From the NCBI GenBank assembly GCA_039105265.1, contig JAPFFF010000016.1:2418001-2482000 (forward strand): 64,000 nt of DNA, read 5' to 3'. The translations under genes and the position numbers were made by a program. The notes beneath the pieces were generated by a model that was not told where the DNA came from, made no database searches, and was given only the letters and a program-made list of their open reading frames with translations. The DNA comes from Tritrichomonas musculus (Eukaryota; Parabasalia; Tritrichomonadida; Tritrichomonadidae). Position 1 is the stretch's first letter. Every line of letters starts with the position of its first letter. Below, piece after piece: positions 15,963 through 26,536 of this stretch.

Positions 15963-18443
15963 TCATCCGAAAGAGAGCTCGGCTTCTCTATTGGATGAAG
16001 AGTCATCAACGATTCCAAACGTGTACTTCACATTGTCATTATTTGCACGAAACGTGTACATGTGATCGATATCAAACCTGGAGTCATCTTGCTCGTTCTC
16101 TTGCTCATTTTCGACTGTGAGTGTGTTCACAATTTTTAGCGAATAAGGGTCGTTCGGATCCAAGAAAGGATTTGTCCTCTCTAAAGTAAAGTACATATTT
16201 TCTATGGTGTAAGGTCTGTGATCAGTTTCATTTGTTGCCTGACTACTTGGCAGCTCAAGTTGACGCTCGTCTTCTTCTTCCTCTTCTTCAATTGTTACTT
16301 CTTCTTCTTCTTCTTCATTTTGCTCAATTTTATCTTTTGTTATTATTGGTTCTTCATCATCATCATCATTGTGTTTAATCTTATATTTAATAATTTTTGG
16401 TTCTTTTTCTTCTTCGGTTTGTTTAATTTTATATTTAATTATTTTTGGTTCTTCTTCTTCTTTAGACCTAATTTTACTTTTGGTTGTTTGTGCGATATTT
16501 CTTTGTTTGATTGGATGTAGCTTCTGATCTTCTTTGATTACTTGCTTGTTCACATTGTTTTTCTTTTCAACTAAGTTGAAAGATTTAGGTAAATGCTTTT
16601 TGCTTTCTTCTTTTGGCTTACTTGCTCTCAATTTTTGTTCATTTATAGTGAAGTGCTTGCTTTCTGGAATGCGCGGTTTACGTTCATCTTTTTTTTCAGT
16701 TTGCCGGCCAACAGATTTTAATGTCACGTGCTCATCTTTATTGAGCTGTTTGTTTGCATTGTTTGTGATTTTTGGTTTTTCTTTGCTTATTTTTTCATTT
16801 GTTTCATTTCTTCTTCCAGCATGGCTGATTGCTGATTTCAATGGACGCTTTTCTTCTTCTTCTTCTTGATTATTTGCATCTTCTTTTCTTACATTTATGT
16901 TAACAGACTCAAATAAGTGCTTTTCTTCTTCTTCTTGATCATTTGAATCCTCTTTGCTTTCAACTTTGCTAGTAGATTCAAATAAAGGCTTTTTATCTTC
17001 TTCTTCTTTCGGTGTTTGCTCATCATTTCTTACATTGTTGCTAACAGATTCAAATAAGTGCTTTTCTTCTTCTTCTTGATCATTTGAATCCTCTTTGCTT
17101 TCATTTTTTCTAGCAGATTCAAACAAAAACTTTTCCTCTTTCTGAAGTTTTTGCTCATCTTGTCTTTCATCTTTGCTTACAGATTTAAATAAGTGCTTTT
17201 CATCTTCTTCTTCTTCTTCTTCTTGAGGTTTTTGTTCATCTTTATTGGCTTCCTTGTTTTCAGGAATGGACAACTCATGATCATCTTTTCCTTCTATTTG
17301 ACCACTAATGGCATTCACTGCATTTTGCACTTCCTTGCCATCCTGTATGCAAGCACTGTTTTCTTGATATTTTGTCACTTTTTTCTCTTCTTTATCATCC
17401 TGCTTACTTTCTGCAATGAACTTTTTACTGTCATCTTTTTCATCTGCCTGAATATCAACAGACTTCACTGCTTCTTGTTCCTCTTTGTTGTTTAGTTTTT
17501 TAAAACGGTTTTCATTATTTTCTTCTTTTGTCACTTTTGGCTCTTTTGATTTAATTTGTTTGTTTTCTTCAGCAAACTTTTTTTTACTAGATTTTCTTCC
17601 TGCTTGATTGTTGGCTTCTTTTTCATCTTCTCTGCTTCTCTGGCTATTTTTGACAGGGTTTGTTTTTTGATCTTCTTTTTCATTCTCTAAAGAGAACTTT
17701 TTACGCCTCAAATAATTCGTTGGTGAAGGTACGATGCCATCATCGTTGATCATTTCGATAATTCTATTTTTTTGAAATGATTTTTTGGGTGCCCTTTCAA
17801 TATATGGTATCGGAGAAGAAAAAGTCCCTCTTGACTTGATTTGAACTGGAGAATTTTTCCTGAGGGGAGTGGTTTTGGTATCGTAAATTTCGTTTTCTGA
17901 AAAAAATTCTTTAAAGCGAAGGGGATCTAGATTAGTTATAATTTTACCTTTAATAAGGTCAGGAAAAAGTAATTTTCTTAGCTTGTTTGCATTTTGGCGT
18001 TGGGTTTCGTTGACTTTTTCGCCATTAATCGAATGGAGCTGGCAGCCGAAAACAATTAGGCACATCAGCTTGAAGTATATATTTTGCGAGATTGGGTTTT
18101 GCTTTAATGAAAGAAAACGAAGTTTAGGGAATGAACTTGATTGTATTCCGTTAAACGATACAATTTGATTGCTATCTAAAATTAAAGCTGTTAGATCAGG
18201 TAGAGATGGAGGAAAGTTTGTAAAATCTGTAAGATTGTTTAGTGATAAATCTATAAAAGAGCAATCATTTTTGATTTTTACGTTTCTAAACGATTTGATT
18301 CTTCTATTATAAATAAGAACCATTGAATGTTGATCCAAGGAGGACTCTTTAGTAAGATATAATGGATAAAAAGGCTTGTATTTTAATCTTTTTTCTTGGT
18401 TTAATGGACTTGAGTTTTGACTTTTGGATTTCCTCATTGTCAT
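15963..18443 (-). CDS. LRR protein with a long charged low-complexity tail
   Basis: 826 residues. Residues about 45-140 form a short LRR block of the SDS22/U2A' kind ('FIDLSLNNLTDF', 'LTALILDSNQIVSF', 'LRFLSLKQNPISQN') with an LRR-cap-like end (YFKLMCLIVFGCQLHSINGEKV). The rest, about 220-750, is extremely Lys/Glu-rich. It includes a degenerate internal repeat around 420-560 built on 'EEEEKHLFESV(S)...', probably coiled-coil or disordered. No catalytic domain is visible. LRR-cap proteins of this type usually act as scaffolds or in cilia/flagella; that role is inferred. An alternative start is the in-frame ATG two codons on. Confidence 0.75.
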   Translation of the reverse strand: MTMRKSKSQNSSPLNQEKRLKYKPFYPLYLTKESSLDQHSMVLIYNRRIKSFRNVKIKNDCSFIDLSLNNLTDFTNFPPSLPDLTALILDSNQIVSFNGIQSSSFPKLRFLSLKQNPISQNIYFKLMCLIVFGCQLHSINGEKVNETQRQNANKLRKLLFPDLIKGKIITNLDPLRFKEFFSENEIYDTKTTPLRKNSPVQIKSRGTFSSPIPYIERAPKKSFQKNRIIEMINDDGIVPSPTNYLRRKKFSLENEKEDQKTNPVKNSQRSREDEKEANNQAGRKSSKKKFAEENKQIKSKEPKVTKEENNENRFKKLNNKEEQEAVKSVDIQADEKDDSKKFIAESKQDDKEEKKVTKYQENSACIQDGKEVQNAVNAISGQIEGKDDHELSIPENKEANKDEQKPQEEEEEEDEKHLFKSVSKDERQDEQKLQKEEKFLFESARKNESKEDSNDQEEEEKHLFESVSNNVRNDEQTPKEEEDKKPLFESTSKVESKEDSNDQEEEEKHLFESVNINVRKEDANNQEEEEEKRPLKSAISHAGRRNETNEKISKEKPKITNNANKQLNKDEHVTLKSVGRQTEKKDERKPRIPESKHFTINEQKLRASKPKEESKKHLPKSFNLVEKKNNVNKQVIKEDQKLHPIKQRNIAQTTKSKIRSKEEEEPKIIKYKIKQTEEEKEPKIIKYKIKHNDDDDEEPIITKDKIEQNEEEEEEVTIEEEEEEDERQLELPSSQATNETDHRPYTIENMYFTLERTNPFLDPNDPYSLKIVNTLTVENEQENEQDDSRFDIDHMYTFRANNDNVKYTFGIVDDSSSNREAELSFG

Positions 18444-19046
18444 ATAAATTATTTTTTATCTAATTGAATAAATTCAATAAGATTATTCAAATTTTTAATA
18501 CAAAAAATTGCATAAATTTTTTTTTTGAAAAATATCCGTATATTAAAAAAAATATGTTTATTTTGACATTTAATGAAATAATTTTTTAATCAACGAAAGA
18601 AATAAGTATGTTATCATATTAAATGTGTGGTATGTCAATAAAAAGTGATTATAATAAATTATAATATATAAGATTACCCTGAAAGATAAAATCTTTTTTT
18701 TATACATGTCATTTTTTTTTTTTTATGGGTTTTAAACAGATATATATAGCCTTTCAATGAATTAAATCCCCTTTCAGTATGGCAAACGCATTGATAGGTA
18801 GAGGTATTGCCTCACTTTGGTTGCCATTGTTGGATTTAAGATGAATCGAAAAAAAAATAATAATACTGATCATGACACAATTAATGGCGGATTTCTGGTT
18901 TTGAATGAAAAAAGTAGAAATTTTTTCAATATTATTATTATTAATTTTGGCAAAACTGAAAATTGACGAAAAATATTATTCTTTTCAAGAAGAAAACCAA
19001 AAATAAATAAAAATGAAGTAAATGATTTAATAATTTTCTTTTAATT
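18444..19046. other. Intergenic, no gene seen
   Basis: AT-rich spacer. A short GC-richer patch around 18770-18835 (TATGGCAAACGCATTGATAG and following bases) stands out in composition but has no coding potential and no RNA fold that I recognise. Confidence 0.5.
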
Positions 19047-20180
19047 CTATTTTAATTGACTCTCTTTCACTCTCCTGTTTGGAATGTTTGGTGGTGGTTG
19101 TCCTCCAATAAAAGCTGCGCTCACGTTTATTCCTGCAATGCAGAATGTGGCGCCTTCAGAGATCACTGTTTCCTCTGGCAGATAAACTTTTCTTCCCGGT
19201 TTGCTGTCAAGGAAAAGCTGGTCACAAACATTGTTGCCACAAGACAGCACCTTTCCATTAATTGTCTCAAACAACGAATGAGAATTTCCGGCGTAAGCAG
19301 CTCTGATTTCGTAATTCTCGAGTGACTGAATTTTTGTAAACGATGACACTTCCTCTGTCTCTTCGCCGAGTCCAAGTTGGCCAGAGTTATTAGACCCATA
19401 AGCATAAGCTTTTCCATCTTTGCTGACCGCAAGGAAGTGCTGGCTCGAACCAGATATGCACACAATTTCTTTCTCAGCGAGTTCTTCAACCAATGAAAAA
19501 TCGAGGTTGAAACTTCCATCTTTTATTTCGGCGAGAAAGACATGTCCTTTTGTGCTTAGAGCAATAACAAAATCCCAAGAGCATGCAACCTGCACAGCTT
19601 TTTCTCCATTAGGAAGTGGAATTGGATCAATTCGATGGTCAGTCAAATGTGATGTGATCGGAAAACAATTGATGAAGATCACTTCACCTTTATCAGTTAT
19701 AGCTGCTGGGAAAACAGAACCACCAAAAAGTGCTATCGGATTCACATCACCGGTGTCAAGAAAAACTGGGGTGCCTTTGTTTATATGACGGTTGCACATA
19801 ACAAGAATGTTTTTGTCACTTTTTGCAAACATGTAAAGGGTGGCATAATTAAAGCAGAATGCAGAAATTGGTTTCAGCGTTTGCCCATCGTGATCGTTGA
19901 TAGTGAACTCGGTGAATTGGTAGATTTCGTCTTCAGGGAGAGTAGAGCTAATCATGCATGACATATTATCACCTGCCCCAAGCAATGAACCATTTTTTGT
20001 GACTAGAACAGACTTTTCGCAATGAATTGAGAATGACAAAAGTAAGGAAGGATCAATTGTAGATTTTTTAAAAGGATAGATTGTCGAGTGGCAATCACCA
20101 TCACTGTAATTCGGGGTTTCACCAAGTTGGTTATAATCATCTAAACCACATACTATAATAGATTTGGGGAATTGCTCCAT
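19047..20180 (-). CDS. RCC1-like beta-propeller protein
   Basis: 377 residues with repeated RCC1 signatures: SIIVCGLDDYNQLGE (about 8-22), GSLLGAGDN, KAYAYGSNNSGQLGLGEE (about 258-275) and GKVLSCGNNVCDQLF (about 308-322). Units without the full signature lie between them, consistent with a seven-bladed propeller. RCC1 family members are Ran guanine-nucleotide exchange factors or scaffolds. Nothing here separates true RCC1 from the many RCC1-like proteins of trichomonads. GC content and codon use are higher than in neighbouring genes, suggesting a well expressed gene. The start is the first ATG. Confidence 0.85.
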   Translation of the reverse strand: MEQFPKSIIVCGLDDYNQLGETPNYSDGDCHSTIYPFKKSTIDPSLLLSFSIHCEKSVLVTKNGSLLGAGDNMSCMISSTLPEDEIYQFTEFTINDHDGQTLKPISAFCFNYATLYMFAKSDKNILVMCNRHINKGTPVFLDTGDVNPIALFGGSVFPAAITDKGEVIFINCFPITSHLTDHRIDPIPLPNGEKAVQVACSWDFVIALSTKGHVFLAEIKDGSFNLDFSLVEELAEKEIVCISGSSQHFLAVSKDGKAYAYGSNNSGQLGLGEETEEVSSFTKIQSLENYEIRAAYAGNSHSLFETINGKVLSCGNNVCDQLFLDSKPGRKVYLPEETVISEGATFCIAGINVSAAFIGGQPPPNIPNRRVKESQLK

Positions 20181-20731
20181 TTTGTTCTTTTAAGAAACAA
20201 TATTTTGATTTGAATGCTTATTTGGCCAATGTTCTCAATATAAAAAATAAACGATATCTCATTTTTGGCTGTATCTCAATAACTTATACACATATAAATA
20301 TTAATTAAAATTATTAGAAAACTAAAAATTGCAAACATTCTTTAAAATAATATGATAAGTATTCAAACTGCAAATTGGCTTCATAAAAGTAAATGTCAAA
20401 TTATTGGAAAAGATGAAATCAATGAAGGTAGATTAACAAATAAATTGGTCATAATGGGTTTTAGTAAATCATATCAGGATATTTGTAAAGTTTACATTTT
20501 TAACCTAATGAAAATTTTTCCATCAAAAACAAATGATCATGCAATAATGCGCTATCATAAATACACAATATGCGAATAACAATCAATTGCATTGAGAATT
20601 TAAAAAAAAAAAAAAAAAAAAATCATATTTGTAAAAAAAGTTTTGTGATGAATATTTGTTTAAGTAAAGAAAACCAAATATTCAAACATTAAAAAAGTAA
20701 AGGCCTGCTTATTTTTATATAGATTACTTAA

Positions 20732-20733
<2 letters not shown>

Positions 20734-20766
<33 letters not shown>
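20734..20766 (+). repeat. 33-nt poly(A) tract
   Basis: Uninterrupted run of A. Similar tracts occur at 3404-3427 (24) and 57002-57031 (30). They may be assembly-sensitive or traces of retroposed sequence. Confidence 0.9.
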
Positions 20767-20767
<1 letters not shown>

Positions 20768-21027
20768 GTAAATTAATTCCGTTAAGCTATAGTAAAATTA
20801 ATTACGTTATCTCTTAAAAATTTTTCAAACCATTTCAAAGATAATTTCCGTTACGTAGCTTCTTCAAAATTTGTAGAATTGATTAAATAATATAAAAACT
20901 GCTTTTTGGGGAAAAACTAAAAGAAATCGAAATACTTAAAAAATGCCATATAATTTCATATGAAAATAAGACATCAAAAAGCATTCAAAAAATTGAATAT
21001 AACAAAATTTCTACATTTGTTATGACA

Positions 21028-21033
21028 TCATTT
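21028..21033 (+). promoter_or_regulatory. Initiator-like element of the kinase gene
   Basis: TCATTT, with the presumed +1 A at 21030, lies 18 nt before the ATG at 21048. Sequence and spacing fit the trichomonad initiator. Confidence 0.6.
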
Positions 21034-21047
21034 TAATAAAAATAGAA

Positions 21048-22850
21048 ATGCATGAACTTAGTCAATATGAAGTTCTCAATAAAATTGGATCAGGCGCCTT
21101 TGGTGATGTTTATAAAATAATAAACCGTTCCGCAAATGAAATAAATGCCGCAAAAGTTTTTATCAATAAACCCAGCTCCAAATCTGAGAACATGACTCGA
21201 TATCTGAGAAGAGAGGTGGATATTATTTCACAAATATCATACCCATCAATTTTGAAATTTATTCATTTTAGTCCAGTCAATTTTCAGAATGAACCTAAAC
21301 CAGTGATTATTACAGAATTTTTGCCAAATGGAACATTACAAGATATAATAACTTACCATAATTCAAGAAGAAATGACAATTATTGGAATGATACAAGAAA
21401 ATTAATAAATATTTATGGAATTGCATCAGCAATGTCTTTTTTACATTCTCAGAATATCGTTCATAGAGATTTAAAACCAGAAAACATATTAATGGATGAT
21501 TTCTTGTGTCCAAAAATTGCAGATTTCGGTCTTTCCAAAGTTATTAATCATGATATTTACTCTTTAGGTTCATCATCTGATCCAGATATTAAAGGAACAT
21601 CACTTTATATTGCCCCAGAAATTTTAACTAATTATGAATACTCTGAAAAAAGTGATGTATATGCATTCTCAATGATTGTATATGAAATTATGACAAATGA
21701 AAAACCTTTTAAAAATATAGGGAACATTTGTACAATTTGGAATAAAGTAAATTCCAAAGAACGTCCAGAATTTAGTTTTCCAATACCGCAAGCATATAAA
21801 ACATTAATTGAAAAGTGCTGGTCACATGATCCAGAAAAACGTCCATCATTTAGCCAAATAGTTGAGCAATTAAGAACAGATTCAGGATTCATTACTGAAA
21901 AAATTAATGTTGAAGATTATCAAAGTTATGTTGCTTTTCTTAATCAAGAAATAAATGAGCCTAATGGATACCAGCCAATCAAAAGATTTATTAATCATGA
22001 AACCGATGTTTTTAAAGTCATTACAATTAATGAACAAACAATTCACCCCGAAGAAGTTGAAATTATTTTCCAAAAAGGAAAGAAATATGAAAATGGCATT
22101 GATGTACCAATTGATAAAAATGAAGCTGCAAGATGTTATAAAAAATGTGCTGATAATGGACATTTAGAAGCTATGTTTAAATATGGATGGATGAAATCAA
22201 ATGAGAATGGACTTCCAATTGATAAGGAAATAGCATCCTTTTATTTCAAAAAAGCTGCAGATAGAGGACATATTGAGGCGATGTTCAATTATGCTTGGTT
22301 GTTATCTCAAGATAATGGAACACCTTTTAATCAGGTTGAATCATGTCGATATTATGAAATGGCTGCCAATAAAGGCCATGTAAATGCAATGAACAACTAT
22401 GCAGTGAAGTTATTAAACGGTTCTGGTGTTCCTGTGAATAAAATTCTGGCGAGTAAATATTTTAAAAGGGCTGCAGATAAAGGTCATGTTAAAGCAATGT
22501 ATAATTATGCATGGATGTCAAATAAAGGAGTAGGTATTCCGGTGAACTTGAAAGAAGCAAACAAGTATTATAAAAATGCAGCTAATAAAGGAGATGTAAA
22601 TTCAATGATTAATTATAGTTGGATGCTTGATAAAGGATTTGGTGGTGATGAAAATAAAAAAGAATCCAATAAATACTATCAAATGGCATACCCAATTCAT
22701 GAAAAAAAAGAGTGGCATATATTGGAATCACTTGAAGACTTTACAATATCTGATTCCATAATTAAAAAGCCATATATCAAAAAAGGAATTATTAATTCAA
22801 CAATGCAATTGTTGCAAAATTTGCAGATAACCAAAGTGTTGAAAAATTAA
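21048..22850 (+). CDS. Protein kinase with Sel1-like repeats (5' part of a longer gene)
   Basis: 600 residues. The kinase domain (about 7-280) has all core motifs: glycine loop GSGAFGDV (14-21), AAKVF lysine K36, HRDLKPEN with D141, DFG with D159, and APE (189-191). The HRDLKPEN form suggests Ser/Thr or tyrosine-kinase-like specificity. Five or so Sel1-like repeats follow (about 345-560; 'AA..Y.K.AAD.GH..AM..Y...L..G.G.P.N'), which usually mediate protein binding. The last about 40 residues ('EDFTISDSIIKKP') read like the start of a second kinase N-lobe. The frame then stops at 22850, while the N-lobe continues in another frame from about 22796. The gene therefore appears split from the next entry by one indel. 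Kinase-Sel1 fusions are common in trichomonads. Confidence 0.85.
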   Translation: MHELSQYEVLNKIGSGAFGDVYKIINRSANEINAAKVFINKPSSKSENMTRYLRREVDIISQISYPSILKFIHFSPVNFQNEPKPVIITEFLPNGTLQDIITYHNSRRNDNYWNDTRKLINIYGIASAMSFLHSQNIVHRDLKPENILMDDFLCPKIADFGLSKVINHDIYSLGSSSDPDIKGTSLYIAPEILTNYEYSEKSDVYAFSMIVYEIMTNEKPFKNIGNICTIWNKVNSKERPEFSFPIPQAYKTLIEKCWSHDPEKRPSFSQIVEQLRTDSGFITEKINVEDYQSYVAFLNQEINEPNGYQPIKRFINHETDVFKVITINEQTIHPEEVEIIFQKGKKYENGIDVPIDKNEAARCYKKCADNGHLEAMFKYGWMKSNENGLPIDKEIASFYFKKAADRGHIEAMFNYAWLLSQDNGTPFNQVESCRYYEMAANKGHVNAMNNYAVKLLNGSGVPVNKILASKYFKRAADKGHVKAMYNYAWMSNKGVGIPVNLKEANKYYKNAANKGDVNSMINYSWMLDKGFGGDENKKESNKYYQMAYPIHEKKEWHILESLEDFTISDSIIKKPYIKKGIINSTMQLLQNLQITKVLKN

Positions 22851-25789
22851 TAAATGAATGTCACAATTTATTAAAATGTTGTCATCCATGCATTCAAAAG
22901 GTGATTGGACTATATCAATCAGATCCAAATTCAGCAGTTCTTATTACACCATTTTGTAAAAAATTATCATTAGATGATTATATAAGCTCATTATATGAAA
23001 ATGAAAAACGAGGTTTTGAAGATGAAAAAGATGAAGAAGAAGAAGAAGAAGAAGAAGAAGAGGATGAAGATGAAGATGAAAAAAGAGAGAATTTATTATC
23101 CAAAAGAATTTATCCAATTATATTTGGTATATCACATGCCATGAAATATTTGGAAGAGAATAAAATGTTTCATGGAAATTTAAATCCATCAAATATTTTA
23201 TTAGATAATAATTGCCATCCTATTTTAAATAATATTTCATGCAATTGCACAATAAATGAAATCAATGATCAATCAAATTCTTATATCCAATATTATGCTC
23301 CAGAAATACTTAACGGTGGAAATATCTCAATTAAATCTGATGTTTATTCATTTGGGAAAATAATTATTATATTATTTTCAAATGATGATAAAGACTTAAT
23401 GCAAATTCCCGATAATATGCCTGAATTCCTTGTTAAAATCGTTGAAGAGTGCTCTAGAAAGGATCCTCAAGACAGATTATCATTTCGAGATATATATGAT
23501 CAACTTGTTCAATCATTAATATCAAAAGAAAACATTCAAAAATACAAAAATGAACTAGATGCTCAAATTGAATGCCCAATTACATTTTATCGTATCCCTA
23601 AGGTTATCTTTAAGCCTCCAGATAATTTAAATCAATCTGAAATAAATGATGAAAAAAAAGAAATTAATATTAATCAATTATTTTCCAATAAGAATTTGAG
23701 GCAACTTTTATTAAACGTTCCATATGATAAAACTATTAAAATAATAATGGTTTGTGGCCATTATCAATATGGAAAATCTACTTTTTTGAGAACCATCACT
23801 GGAAATGGTGCATTTTTTAGTGGAAAGGGTATAAAATCAACTACATTTGGTTTATTAATGGATGGTCCATATTCAGAAAATGATATAAAAAATCGAATTA
23901 CTAAAAAAAGTTTTAAAAATCCATTAACAAGAGAACAATACAAGCTTAAAAAAGATTCTGTCATATTCTTCATTGATTCCCAAGGATTGGGAGATGAAAA
24001 ATTCTTACAAGAAAAATTTTCTGATCCAGTTAAAACATTTATTTCATTTTTTTGCACGATTGCTGATATTTGTATAAATATTACTAAAATGACTGAGCTT
24101 GCCAACAGTTTTGATGAAATTTTGAGTACAATTCGAAGAGGTCAAACTATGAAAATAAGTGATGGTAATAATGATTTCAATGAAAAAATGACAAAATTAC
24201 TTTTCTTTGTTCGTTCATATCCAGAATTAAAAGATCCATTAAGTACCAAAAATGAATTCAAATCTATTCAAAAAAAATTTGAAAAAAAATGGTATTCAGA
24301 ACATAAAATTGCATCTGAAAAATATTATATTGAACTTATTAAGCCCTTTCCCTTAGGTGATCCACAACATTCTCTTTCAACTTACAATTATAGTGTTTGG
24401 AATTCTATTCCATATATATTTAAATTTTTGAATAACTCTGCCGATCATACAATAGATTATGTTCAAAGTAAGATCGAGTTTGGTGTTGATTTTCTTTTTG
24501 ATGGAAGATACAATGATTTCCTTGAAATCAAATGCACTGTTGAAGAACAGATTATTGCAATTGTCTCTATTTCAATGAAATATATAAATGGATTTATTAA
24601 AGAATTTAATGATGCAAAAGTAAAAGACAAAGAGAATGTTATAGATTCTATTAAAAATTTCCTTATTGGCGTAAAAACAATAATGGCTCCATTTACAATT
24701 GGACAGCATTCTGAAGTTTCTCTTCCAGATTATATTCAATACAGTTATGATGTAATAAAAAATCTGACTGCGTATTTGGTCAAAAATATACCCGAACTGA
24801 AAGAAATACTGCATGAAAATGTAATTGAATTATTCAAAAAAGAAATATTTAAAATTGTTGGTGATGGATTGATATCTGCTTCTGGGGGAACTGTAATGAC
24901 AACAGTTGCTATTAATATTACTAAAAAGGTTTTAGTAGAAGCAGCCAAAAAGTTAGTTCCATTGGCAATTCCAGGAGGCCAAATAATTGGAATTGTTTCT
25001 GCAATTTCATCAACAATAACATTTGGATCAATCATCTTCAACTTTTTAAAAGTAGTTAAGAGAAACAAAGATGAAATTAGAGCAATAACTGAAAATCAAG
25101 TGAAAATGTCAAATTTATTATTATGGAAAATTGTTGATGACAAGAAAAATCTTGTTAATAAAATGACATCTTTAAAAGTTGATAGCATCATTTCAACAAT
25201 AAAAGGAAAAGAAACTATCATTGCATTAGAAAATAATAATTCAAATTTTTTGAAATTTATTATCCAATCAATGACAGGAGTAAAATGCGACTATGAAAAT
25301 GCACCTTTAAAAAATAAGGAACAAATATTATATGGTCCATTTAATATTAATGATATCATGTACCGAATTTCGAGATATTATCCAATCTTTAAATCAAAAA
25401 TACAAAAGGATATATATATCCTATATCTAAGGAAATACAATGAAAAAGATTTACGTAATATTGAAAGAATTCAAACAAGAGCAATGTTTTTCTTAACTTG
25501 CATGGATTCAGTTGATTCCTATCCTACTATTCAAAGTAAGCCGATTTATAGGTTTTTCTTTGTTCAAAACAAAAAAATTAATTTATTACGAAAGCAAGAT
25601 TGTATTGAATTGCAAAATAATCCCCCAAGAAATTTGGAAAAAAAAGGCTATAATGTGATACCAATTCCAATAATAATGACAGGCCATGATAATTTTAAAG
25701 ATATTGGACCACAAACAAATAAATCTTTGAGATGGGCTTTTCATCAAATGCTAAAAATGAAATATAACCAAGTAGAAATTGATTTCTGA
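22796..25789 (+). CDS. Pseudokinase + large GTPase (3' part of the kinase-Sel1 gene)
   Basis: Open from a stop at 22793 to 25789; the first 35 codons have no ATG, as expected for a continuation after a frameshift. Positions below count from 22901. The pseudokinase has HGNLNPSN in place of HRDxKPxN (91-98; catalytic Asp is N93) and no DFG, but keeps an APE-like YYAPEIL (131-137). A run of Glu/Asp (about 43-60) interrupts its N-lobe region. A GTPase domain follows with P-loop GHYQYGKST (286-294) and DSQG (359-362, DxxG). Two hydrophobic stretches near 665-720 resemble the membrane-associated segments of dynamin-like, GBP or IRG proteins. The whole would be a kinase-Sel1-pseudokinase-GTPase. Whether the shift is a sequencing error, a mutation or recoding cannot be told here. 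Confidence 0.75.
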   Translation, partial: FNNAIVAKFADNQSVEKLINECHNLLKCCHPCIQKVIGLYQSDPNSAVLITPFCKKLSLDDYISSLYENEKRGFEDEKDEEEEEEEEEEDEDEDEKRENLLSKRIYPIIFGISHAMKYLEENKMFHGNLNPSNILLDNNCHPILNNISCNCTINEINDQSNSYIQYYAPEILNGGNISIKSDVYSFGKIIIILFSNDDKDLMQIPDNMPEFLVKIVEECSRKDPQDRLSFRDIYDQLVQSLISKENIQKYKNELDAQIECPITFYRIPKVIFKPPDNLNQSEINDEKKEININQLFSNKNLRQLLLNVPYDKTIKIIMVCGHYQYGKSTFLRTITGNGAFFSGKGIKSTTFGLLMDGPYSENDIKNRITKKSFKNPLTREQYKLKKDSVIFFIDSQGLGDEKFLQEKFSDPVKTFISFFCTIADICINITKMTELANSFDEILSTIRRGQTMKISDGNNDFNEKMTKLLFFVRSYPELKDPLSTKNEFKSIQKKFEKKWYSEHKIASEKYYIELIKPFPLGDPQHSLSTYNYSVWNSIPYIFKFLNNSADHTIDYVQSKIEFGVDFLFDGRYNDFLEIKCTVEEQIIAIVSISMKYINGFIKEFNDAKVKDKENVIDSIKNFLIGVKTIMAPFTIGQHSEVSLPDYIQYSYDVIKNLTAYLVKNIPELKEILHENVIELFKKEIFKIVGDGLISASGGTVMTTVAINITKKVLVEAAKKLVPLAIPGGQIIGIVSAISSTITFGSIIFNFLKVVKRNKDEIRAITENQVKMSNLLLWKIVDDKKNLVNKMTSLKVDSIISTIKGKETIIALENNNSNFLKFIIQSMTGVKCDYENAPLKNKEQILYGPFNINDIMYRISRYYPIFKSKIQKDIYILYLRKYNEKDLRNIERIQTRAMFFLTCMDSVDSYPTIQSKPIYRFFFVQNKKINLLRKQDCIELQNNPPRNLEKKGYNVIPIPIIMTGHDNFKDIGPQTNKSLRWAFHQMLKMKYNQVEIDF

Positions 25790-26536
25790 TAATCAACGAT
25801 ATCTAAAATAGATTTGTCATTAATTAAATCAGATTTTTAGATTTTTTATTTTTATATATACAGATAGTGATTTAATACTGAGTGGTGTTTTAATTCTGAG
25901 TGGCCATATTCAAAAATTTTTATTTTAAAAAATTTTAGTTGCGCATTCTTCTTTGTATAGAAAGATTTAAACTAAAAATGAAATACACCAATATATTAAG
26001 CATTTAATCAAAAATGGATGTAGTATGCTCATATAAAATTGGGATTTTGCAATATCATTTTTTGAGATCTTTCGGTTCAACTTTGGTCATATAACATTTT
26101 TTTCCTTTCTTATCCACTAGGATTTGCTTTTATTTTACGTTATTTGACTGTAATTTCATTGCAATATCAACAACGATATATCATTTATTTAAGCCATTAG
26201 CTTATAAGCATCAAAATCTTTAGTTCCAAAAATAATTAATTAACAAATTTCAAAGCTCAAACCAAAATTTCTCTCAATAAAAGCGCAAGCAAAATCTAAA
26301 TAACAAGAATTATTACATTAAAAGTCTTCAAAGCGAAAAAAGATGTTCAAACTTACAGATATCTCTCAAAGAACTTTCTTTAAAGACTTCAAAGCATTTA
26401 AATCCTCATTATCTCTATAAAAATATCTTTTATTTAGTTCAAGAAAACTTTGTTTTAATAATTCTCAGATAAATATTAAAATTCTTGTTTTTTAGTAAAA
26501 AGCCTTTTTTTTAGTTATTCCTATTTTCTTTCTTTT
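25790..26536. other. Intergenic, no gene seen
   Basis: AT-rich spacer between the GTPase gene and two decayed genes. I see no repeats or conserved motifs in it. Confidence 0.5.

Larger units (their letters stand above)
20181..21047. other. Intergenic with long poly(A) tracts
   Basis: A 75-codon frame starting at 20352 has a protein-like composition but no homology that I recognise and no initiator motif; I do not call it a gene. The region contains a roughly 20-A tract near 20602 and a 33-A tract at 20734-20766. Confidence 0.5.

Noticed and set aside
16218-17495. Phe-rich plus-strand frames opposite the LRR/charged protein
   Set aside because: They are the antisense of Glu/Lys codons (TTC/TTT runs), not genes.
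20352-20579. 75-codon plus-strand frame between the RCC1-like and kinase genes
   Set aside because: It starts with ATG and has normal composition, but has no initiator motif, no recognised domain and an uninformative context; kept only as a note.
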